A DNA stretch of 64,000 nt from Ancylostoma caninum (Eukaryota > Nematoda > Chromadorea > Rhabditida > Ancylostomatidae): NCBI GenBank assembly GCA_037903475.1, contig JBAJFG010000454.1:248001-312000 (forward strand), given 5' to 3'. The notes beneath the pieces are model-generated. The model was not told where the DNA came from. It saw only the letters and a list, made by a program, of their open reading frames with translations, and ran no database searches. A program made the translations under genes and the position numbers. Below are positions 55,424 to 64,000 of the stretch, piece after piece (the stretch's first letter is position 1; each line of letters starts with the position of its first letter).

Positions 55424-58400
55424 CTACTTAGTACCGACCTCAGTAACACGAACGAGATGTGGAGGCAGGTTGATGTGATGAACCAAGCAGCATTCGATCA
55501 TTTCCGCGCCCAGCATGTGGAATTCATCGAAAGCGTACACCTGAATTGACGAGAAGTTGCAGAAATAGGTAAACGGATATGTGACTATTTTTACTTTACT
55601 TCCATAGGGGAAAACAATATGTGTAGTCATTCAAGAATGCAAAAATTGTCACAGGATTCCAGAGGCTTTGCTATACTCTACGAGAAGTGCAGTGGTTTCG
55701 GTCGCTGCTGGGCGGCGACACTGGTTTTGATACATATCGATTAAGATTGGCGCGTCGCTAACGCCGTCGCTGCCGTCGCCGGCCCGGCAATCGATACGTA
55801 TCCAATCGATACATATCAAAATAGTGTCGTCGAGCAAATGAAAGCGCTTCGCTTGCAGAGGAGTATAGCAGCAGCCTACTAGTGTTTACACTTCGTTAAA
55901 AACTCTTCTAACCGTTTCAGTAAATATTGATTTCTCCCACCTGCTCCACGATCCTCGCTAGCTTATTCGGTTGTGCCGTGCTGCAGTGATCCTTCAAAGC
56001 ATTGACAATCTTACTTTGCACATGATCAGCGGCTGCTTTGCTGTGCAGATCGAGCAGATTGTTGTCTAAATAGGTAAAATTGGGCGACAAGAAGCAAAAA
56101 AACCCAAGATACCCAGAGAAAGCTGTTTTCGCCGATGTAAAAACAAAGTTTCTTGAAGAAGTTACCTGTATTCCCAGAGAAGAACTGCATTGCCTGAAGT
56201 GCACAGTACGACTGCGGTTCCCAATCGACGACAGTCTTAAAAGCCGGTGCCTTTTCGGCCACCCGTCGGAAGAAGGCAAGAAATGGCGGTGGCAATCCCG
56301 AGAGTGGCACGCGGGAGCCACACTCGAAGACCAACTCGGCCTCGGTCATTCTTAAACAAGCACCATTTTTGTTTTTTCCTGGGAATTTTCCAAATATTAC
56401 GATGGTATATTCTCACCGATAACAATGCCTAACAGCCATCATTGCAAATACGGTTCTCGAAAGCAGTTTTGGGATGTCGGTCTCAGAAATTTCGTCGATA
56501 TGCGGCATGCTGGATACGAACATCTGGATCGCGTGGTATTCCTTCTCCAGCAGGCTCACCACATGTTCAGACGTCATGTTGGTCTGGAAAAATCACTGGG
56601 TTAAAGCTTAGTAATGGTTCAAATTTTGAAAAATGGAATGGGAGCGATTCTCGCATTCAAAAATAACGATCCCTCATTAAGATGGCCCGTGATTTACTGC
56701 TAAACGCGAATTTCTGGATAACCACGCAAGGCGCAATCACTTTTCCCAGAATTTATTTATTTGATGAATATTTGTATATTATATTTGATTTGAAGGACAT
56801 AATTATTTAATTCAATCAATTTAATTCTTAATTCCTAACCCAAAGAAACTGCGTCAGGGGGAAGCTGAATCGCTGTTGGATGATGGAAGCCAGGAATATT
56901 CCGTAAGGTTCCAGTGGAATTCTCACCTATCGAAGTTTAAGATTTGGGGTGTCAATCGTTATAGTTGGAGTGGGCGGGGCGACCAAGCTCTATGATTGGC
57001 CAGTTCGATGAATTGACCAATCACAGACCTGGATCGCACCGCCCTTTCGAGGTAGAACGTTCCACCCTGAGATTTGTCCCGAAATTGAGACATTTATCAA
57101 AATGGGGTCCTCGCTGTCTTGGGAATTTGGGAAAATTAAAAAAATCTCAGTCTAAATATTAGCAGTTGATAACTAATATCGAAAATAGTAAAAGTAAACA
57201 ATCAGAAATAAAGTTATGCAAGATTTTCATTTGTTCAATAAAGTAATCTTGAAAATTCGGCGACCCATTCTCGCTGCGGGGTGCGGGGGGGGGGCGCCTC
57301 GTCTGTCTGCCACCCTGAATCTGCAGTTGGGTTGAAATCCACTATGAATTCTGGAGCATTTCATGAATCCTCTCACAAATCCGTGATCGACGACCTTCCA
57401 TCCCGTAAAGTAGTTGTAGCGTGTAAAATCATAAAAATGATTCCCTAATAATTCCAAATCCTTACTATAAAGCCGGTCCCAAATCTATGACCATAACTCG
57501 TGAGATTCCCTAGAACATCGAAAAAAAATCTTTTATTCAAGGAATGCCATCTGACAAAGGCAAGGATTAGCCGTGTAGAACGTCGTTTGTCCCCGTATTT
57601 ACGGTAACACAGTACATACAGATAAGAACAAACGTTTTTCTCAATTGTGTGGCTATTTAGCAGGAACGCCATTAAATGTCACATACAAGGAAGGCTCAAT
57701 CCTTGAGTATTGATGCTTAACGGCTGGATTGACAAACTCCATTGTTCGTGGATGAAAGAAGTGCGATGATACGGCTATAGAGGACGGATTAGCGATAAAA
57801 GCTTTGTCAAATCAGGTGATAAGGTGTTGAAAACAACGAAGATTACTATAGAAGTTTTGAAATAGGGTGGATTCGACGACCATAAGGGCCAGAGCATTTT
57901 TTATACCATATATTGGCTCTCAAATTGGTCCATATCCGATATTCTTTATCCAGTCGGATAAAAGCGCTCAGACGGATACATAGGAGCGGTTTGGATATAC
58001 TGCTATCTAATAAAAACTTTCTTGCCGATGTGGCTCTTTTCCTTACAGGATGTCTTTATCCACCAGATATCCAACAGACATATGTAGATTCATTGTGTGT
58101 TGCCTCAACAGATCGTGTTATCTCTCGTTTACGCATCGAATTCGCGTGAAGCTTAGAAAATGTTGATGAATTACCTTTATTGGTTAGAAGAGTGGATAAA
58201 TATCGGATAGTGATAAATAGTGGATAAATATATCAGTGGTAACTGGTTACCAGCTGTGTTTCCCCGTGTCACGGCTAAATACACTAGATCCCGGTCCTGG
58301 ATTTTTCCAGAGGAACTTCTCCATACGTTTTTACAGGATATACTCGAGACATATCACCAGATAAGCTAAAATGATAGCAGGAAACTCAAGCCTGATCTGA

Positions 58401-61400
58401 TTATTGATTGGTTATTGATTGGCCATTCGATTATGCTCCTTGAGATGTGGAATGCCAAAATTTCATGCTTTGTGCACCATGTACAAAGTGCCTACAGTAC
58501 AATATTAGGCCTGCACGCATCATTGAGATTACCCGGGAAAACGTGTTGACGCTCGTGCTAATGATGGGTAAGTTTGAGTAGTGATAACAATGTTTACCCT
58601 GGATAATCTCAATTACGTACGGGGCTACTTGAACCAGATCAGAATACTGCATGGAATATGTATTAACATGTTAATTCAAGGCACATGTTGAAACACGTCA
58701 GATTTCACATGAAATTCAAACAAAACCTAGCTAAAACTGACAAATGCAGCATTCAGTTTCATGCAGAAATGATGCAAAATGGGCGCGAAGCCCTGTTGCT
58801 TTGATCTATGTGAAAAAGTTGATGGCATTTGCAAACAAAAATTATAAAAGGAATGCACATTATGTAGACATTTTTTTCCCACTAAGTGGTTGTATGGAAG
58901 CTGGATTACCTCGTGCATCAGAATACTTTTTAGCTCAACTTTATCTACGAGCGTCTATGCTAAACATAATACCACTCCTTTGTAACGTGATATCAACGTA
59001 GCATTAAAGTTAAATGCTTTTCAAGTTGAAAAAGATGAGAAAAATGAAAGCATAGGTATCTACCTTACATGATGATCACAGTTCACAAGTCCTCACAATT
59101 TTCAACTCTATTTGTTCAACTTTAGCCCTCATAAATTCAATTTTTAAAGGCTTTTAGTTTCAATTCAAAATGATGGAGAGATCTGTAGCGGCAGATTAGC
59201 TGCTTCCCGTGACTAACTCTACTTTGTAGCCATATTTAGCGTTTTTTTTCACTATTGAAGTAAGCTAGCACGAACTACCAAACTTATGTCAAGATACGTG
59301 CTGTAGACCATCTTCAAATAGGTAAACATTTTACACAGGAATGATATTTCCGGCAATTTTGCTGCAATTTTCGTGCACGCCACACGGTACAGGAGTAAAC
59401 CTCGTCAGCGAAAACAACATTAGCTCTTTTTATGGTTTAATGAAGGACTCAAAACAAGAATTTCCCTTGCTCCTAACCCTTTCACAATAAAGCCTAGCTT
59501 GCTTAGGAATACCTGGCACTGAGGGTTGGTTTCTACTATAACTTCTCTTTTCTCTGTTATCATTGGTCAGCGGCTGGTGGGTACGGTACTCTGGCATGAT
59601 TACAGGTACGGTGGGCTAAACGGCAATGGAATAAGACTAAAACTGGAAAGTTTATGGTAAATTCTCTATCAAAGCACAAACATCCGCCTTAGACAAGGTT
59701 TTTCGTTTTAGAACTTGTTTGAAATAAATCGATTTCATATTCCGTGTGGCTAAAAATATTGGCAATATGTATATTGAAAATATTTCATAGACTAATAATA
59801 ACAATCTAGCATTATAAGGGCATTTTAACTACATAGTGAAATTAATGATGAATAGGTTGAAAACATTTCCAATATTGGATAATCGTAAAGTAATTTTTAC
59901 CAGTTTTGCAGCTCGTTCACAGCAATTTCAAAGTAAATCATGAGGAATGGGAATGAGATTTATAAATGAAATTTATCTGGTGCTGCCGGATCCAAATATC
60001 TTCTAGATCGGAAAACATCCAAATATCTTCTAGATCGGAAAACAACTCTTAAATTTAATGGAGATTCAGAAAAAGAAGATAAAACTGAACGTATGAGTCC
60101 CCAAAATCTCGAGTCTAAAAAGTAGAATTTTCTACAAGTTTTCGCCTAAGTAGGGTCCCAGATCCTAGAGCGCAAGGGTCCCGGTCAAGTTCAAGCCCCA
60201 AAACCGATGTGTGAAAATATGGTAGATCTCCAAGCTTTTCAAAACACCCCTAGAAACTTTTATATCTCTCATCTGATACATATTTGAGAGCAATGTTATG
60301 TCTTTCATGCATCAGTAATATATGTCCTTTAAATATATTAATCCTAGCCGTTTACCTCTATTTTGGTGAGTGATTCTTACCAAAGTGACCCAAAAATACT
60401 TACATATCGAACCGGTGTCGGCGTGGACTTGTAGGCGTCATGAGCCCGGACGATCAAAGCCAGAAGCGGCAATGGAGGGCTTGGCTGTTCGTCACCACGA
60501 TGACATTTCGTTTTCGACGACAATCGACCACGTCGACCGGACAGGGAGCCATGTCGAACGACTGCAAAGCTGCTATTTATGGAAAATGAATAAGAAATTG
60601 GTAGGTTTCGGGTCAGGAGAAGAAAATACTATTAGAATCCTGGTATGTTCTGGAATTTGGGATTTAGAGGGACATGCCCAGGAGATAGAACAGAATAAGA
60701 AGGCGCAAGTGCTCAGAGTTTTGCTCTTTGAGGCGATAATGGTAGATGCATCTGGGAATCTTCATAGAATGCACCTCTGGGATTACCCAGGGCAAATTGG
60801 GATACCCAAGGTTGGCACTCGTGTTAGTGGTGGATAAATTTCTGTGATCTCAGCAGGTCTAGACTGGATAATTTCAATTATGCATGCGGCAGCAGGATTT
60901 GGACTCCTCAAGGGTGAAAAAGATGAAGAAATTCACCGTAAATCGTAAGGAGAACCCAAGAATACTTACCAATAGAGGTAAATGGTTTTCAAGCCGATGA
61001 AACTGGAAAAAGTGATAGTGATTCAAGAGGGGAGGATTCCTAGTTCTAGGTTTCTGGATAGCACAAACTCACTCTCTTTAACCATCCCAACGTTCAGGCA
61101 CTTCTGAAACCGACACGCTTGACATCTGGACCGATAGCGTTTCTCGATCGGACAGTTACGATTACCGGCACATGCGTATTTCGACGCTTTCTGGACAGTA
61201 CGCTGGAAATAGGATTACTGTAGCTTTGAAGAGAGCTATGATTAGTTACCAGTAACTGCTTGCTACTGTACCTTGAAGAAGCCCTTGCATCCTTCGCAGG
61301 TTCGAGCTCCGTAGTGAAAGCACACCGCTCGATCTCCGCACACCGCGCACACCTTCTCAGCGTCCTCCTCGACGGAGGAGGCCGTAGCGGTGGAGGCCGT

Positions 61401-63555
61401 CGGGAAGTCGAACGTTTGCGGCAGCATGCTGAAACTGCAGGACTATTGTTTTCTTACTAGTACCAGCAGAAGTAGTAGAGGGTAAGTGGGTCAAGCATTA
61501 CAACACGGCAGCACATTGATGGAAACTCGGATTTGTGGCAGAAAAAAAGTGAAATTTGCCGAGAAAAAGGTGCGTCAATACAAGATTTTATCTAAGCAAG
61601 TAAAGAAAAAAGGCAATGACATGATGCAGCCTGTATTTTGCAACAAAATCTATCAACGTTTGGTGTGAACTGCCCCGAAATTTCCTTGTCTATTTTATTT
61701 AATTTTGTGAGCTTGGAAAATTTACAGGTCTCCCTATAATTAATTGCCACCAATCCAAGCTCACATTGCGATAGAAGATTCTTTTCTTCCTAGTGAGCTC
61801 TTCTTTGACATGTCAGTTCCTCAAGATTTTGCCCTCCCCCCCCTTTTGGAGTAACATATGCTTTTAGCCTATTAGCTAAGGGGAACCTTATCAAGTAAAG
61901 GAAACTATTTTTTTGCATTAGCTTCTACCTTTTTCTCGGAATACCTAAAACAAGTTGTCAGATCGCATCTGAGACTTGCTCGACCCAAAGTTTGTTAACA
62001 ACTTGCTTTCGTCTCTTCTTGCTGACAAGTTATTGACCAAAACTTCTCGACAATTTCCAATCCATTGACTGACCGCTTAGCAAGTTGTCGACAATTTTTG
62101 GGTCGACAACTTGTCGACAAGAAAAGACAAAATAAAGTTATTAAGTTATAAATACATTATTAAGACAAAGTTATTAACAAGGTTTGGTTCGAGCAGATTT
62201 CAGAGATCAGACTTTTTGAGGATTTTCAGTTGTCCCCTTCTGATTTGAATTGTGACTCATTGATTACTGGTTTCGGAACGCATAGGAAAACTTGAAACAT
62301 TACGGAAATGAAAACTGCGACGTATGTGGCAAGGAAAATTCTCAATAATTCAAATTCTCGCCCGGGATGTTTGCAGCATCGTGAAACTCCTTTCTAGCCT
62401 GTCTTTTGTTACCTACTTCCTGCACTAGAGCAGTCGTTTTTGACACTCTAGCAAATTTTTTCTCATGAAATTCTCAGGGGAAAACCAAGGTAACCACTGC
62501 GTAGACATGTTATTTGTGGAACTTTAGTAGGAATGGAAATAGTTAAACATACAAAAATAGAGTTTTTGGTTGGTAAACCCACTAAGTAGGGGGATTTAAG
62601 AGCTCAGAACAGTAGCAAAAGACTTCTGACTACTTTTCCAGGAGCTTAAAGTTCCAAACAAATTCTGGAACAATGTTCAACTTCCCCCTTACTGAATAGA
62701 GTAGTAATCAGCGACATGTTCGCCTCACTAATCCATCCTTTTAACTTATTCCACTCTGATAATGCGCAGCTACCTATACATATGTCTGTTGATGCTTAGG
62801 CTGTGTAGAGGAGTGGAATAATAAAGCTGGATTAGGAGACTGCGTTCCAGTCAACACATCCTACAAGTTGTGGTTGGTAAGTTGGAGGGATTTTCTTAGA
62901 ATTTCTTCTTATAAAATAAAAGACTCTTATAAAATAAAAGAGTTGCAAAAGTTCCCGACAAATGTGTTATATACGGTATTCATGGATACTCCCAGGCAGA
63001 TTTTGGCCTCTTTGCTAGTCCAAAATGGACAATAATTTCAAGCAAAAATTGCGACACTTAACTGTCCTAGGCATTCGCTTCCTTACCCTGGAGTGGAAAA
63101 TTTCCCGGATAAAATGCAACCACCTTTGCTAGAGAAAATCTTTCTGGCCACGTTGTATAGGCAGAGTAGCGCCCTTCGGGGATATCGCGAATTGTGTGGA
63201 CTTTTTAAAAGATTTGCCAGCTGGAGACAACAAAAGTGGCAAAATTCACCAGTGACTGCTCAGAAAACTGGTCCGCTGAGCTGCCAGTGGTGGTGGCAGG
63301 ATTCTCAGGAAGAAACGAACGAAGAAACGATCAAAACAAACGTCTAGTTCCTTACCAATGGCCGAATCTGAGCAAGTGCTGTGCGCTGAAAGCGGTCGCC
63401 GGCGATGGCGGCGGTTGTAGGCCATGATGCGGCGATGGCGTGCCGGCATGGCTGTTCGCCGAACTCGAACTGTAAACGACCGGTAGTACTACTGTGTGTG
63501 CGTATGTGGTGGCAGTGGCACAGTGCTGGCACACGCTCATCAGCCATACATCCAT
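55424..63555 (-). CDS. nhr-6: NR4A-type nuclear receptor (NGFI-B family), nhr-6 orthologue
   Basis: A ligand-independent orphan-type transcription factor acting in the nucleus. In C. elegans the single NR4A member is nhr-6, needed for spermatheca development. Exons: 63356-63555, 61272-61428, 61073-61202, 60404-60561, 56417-56583, 56166-56350, 55941-56065, 55424-55540, giving 1239 nt, 412 aa, phases consistent. The N-terminus is Ser/Pro/His-rich. Zinc finger 1 (CAVCGD, P-box CEGCKGFFK) is at about 94-119; finger 2 ([19 protein letters not shown]) ends about 158. The NR4A A-box region follows ([17 protein letters not shown]). The ligand-binding domain runs from about 215, with [31 protein letters not shown] and a last exon resembling the NR4A C-terminal helices. 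The N-terminal exon is inferred from phase (TG joined to C), and its ATG at 63555 is the least certain point. The exon 55941-56065 can also be read through its donor to a nearby stop, which would truncate the domain. Confidence 0.92.
55670..55869. mobile_element. 200-bp inverted-repeat element with GCTATACTC ends
   Basis: It begins GCTATACTCTACG and ends with the inverted GCTATACTCCTC. Inner arms share CGACACT(G/A)(G/T)TTTTGATA then (C/T)AT(A/G)TCGATT, and the core is CGTCGCTGCCGTCGCC-rich. It lies in the last nhr-6 intron. A related segment (ATACATATCGATTTAAAG and a CGGCGGCAACGGCGGC core) occurs at about 21690-21745 in an R3H-gene intron. Confidence 0.7.
56966..57072. repeat. Dispersed repeat, GATTGACCAATCA type, copy 2
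   Basis: It contains TATGATTGGCCAGTTCGATG, AATTGACCAATCACAGACC and CGCACCGCCCTTTCGAGGTA, matching 33961-34055 in order and spacing. A short piece (ATTGACCAATCACAGAGCT) also occurs at 54545. It lies in the nhr-6 intron after the hinge exon. Confidence 0.65.
58512..58624. mobile_element. ATTACCCAGGGTAA MITE, copy C
   Basis: Left arm GCATCATTGAGATTACCCGG then GAAAACGTGTTGACGCTCG; right arm TGATAACAATGTTTACCCTG then GATAATCTCAATTACG. It lies in an nhr-6 intron. Confidence 0.8.
59990..60045. repeat. Short tandem duplication, 27-bp unit twice
   Basis: ATCCAAATATCTTCTAGATC then GGAAAAC occurs twice in direct succession in an nhr-6 intron. Confidence 0.9.
60772..60896. repeat. Diverged copy D of the ATTACCCAGGGTAA element
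   Basis: The left arm GGGATTACCCAGGGCAAATT is recognisable. The right arm is weak (CTGGATAATTTCAATTATGC). Confidence 0.5.
61950..62125. repeat. Second cluster of CGACAAGTTG words, in nhr-6 intron 1
   Basis: ACAACTTGTCGACAAG, AGCAAGTTGTCGACAA, TGCTGACAAGTT and ACAAGTTGTCAGATC are packed into about 175 bp. The motif is the same as in the array at 24420-25025. Confidence 0.7.
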
Positions 63556-64000
63556 CCGCCATCGTCATCATCACATTTTCACCACAACACTTGCTTCTCT
63601 CAGTGTGATTACGCGTGGACAACTTGGACACTTGCAACGTCCGCGCACTTCTCGATCGGCTCAACTCATACGCATCAATTCATTCTCACTTTTATGTCAC
63701 ATCATACATTCTTTCGACCGGATTAGGGCAATTTATACTAGGTGCGTGCGTTTGACGCGCGTGCGCTAACGCAGGTCAGACGTACGTGTTTACGGTCTCG
63801 CAGCGGTCGCAGCTGCCTTCATTGAGGATGTATATGCAGGTTGACAGGTCATCATGGACCTGCATTCATTTGAGGACGATCCTCCTCAAATGAATGCGTG
63901 CGCCTGACGCGCGAGTGACGCACGCAGCTAGTATAAATAGCCTTATGTTGGGCATGTTGCTATATTATGAGAGGTAGAAAACTCAGGTTAAAGAAGACAG
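63556..64000. other. Presumed upstream region of nhr-6
   Basis: It holds the GCGTGCGTC-type element at 63726-63942. Further upstream nhr-6 exons cannot be excluded. Confidence 0.4.
63726..63942. mobile_element. GCGTGCGTC-type TIR element, copy 3, TTA flanks
   Basis: Left GGGCAATTTATACTAGGTGC then GTGCGTTTGACGCGCG; inverted right GGCTATTTATACTAGCTGCG then TGCGTCACTCGCGCGTC. TTA lies outside both ends. The core holds a second perfect palindrome, GCATTCATTTGAGGA on either side of CGATCC. Confidence 0.85.

Overview
The window is nuclear DNA of a nematode, most likely a strongylid (hookworm-like) parasite. The evidence is nematode-style introns with TTTCAG acceptors, single-copy genes with clear Caenorhabditis orthologues, a mariner element, and many short inverted-repeat elements in long introns and gaps. 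All gene models were spliced by hand. In every complete model the exon phases close into one uninterrupted frame. One acceptor in the GalNAc-transferase is not AG; that frame is kept only by placing the boundary where phase and homology require it.

Layout, left to right. (1) 1-3644 holds the first exon of a type II membrane protein resembling the next gene's first exon, plus an unidentified exon-like ORF. (2) 3645-12100 (-) is a 14-exon polypeptide N-acetylgalactosaminyltransferase. A mariner element and a palindromic element sit in its intron 5. (3) 12797-14013 (+) is an intronless, frame-broken copy of FUS-family fust-1, probably a retrocopy. (4) 14382-14934 is a 553-bp TIR element. (5) 16540-26244 (-) is a 19-exon R3H-domain, Gln/Pro-rich RNA-binding protein of the R3HDM/encore type. 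(6) 26245-43566 is gene-poor and rich in short TIR elements, with two or three orphan exon candidates. (7) 43567-45353 (-) is ufc-1 (UFMylation E2). It lies head to head with (8) mre-11 at 45935-52406 (+), which has 18 coding exons, two GC-AG introns and a 1.7-kb inverted-repeat insertion. (9) 55424-63555 (-) is an NR4A nuclear receptor, the nhr-6 orthologue, with a complete DNA-binding domain and ligand-binding domain.

The genes are not an operon or one pathway: protein O-glycosylation, RNA binding, UFMylation, double-strand-break repair and transcription. The only close regulatory arrangement is the 581-bp divergent ufc-1/mre-11 interval. The least ordinary signals are the GG acceptor in the GalNAc-transferase, the decayed fust-1 copy that has lost its stop codon after the PY-NLS, and at least seven small inverted-repeat families, several of which recur within the window. 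I found no CRISPR array, operon-like system or clearly new molecular machine.
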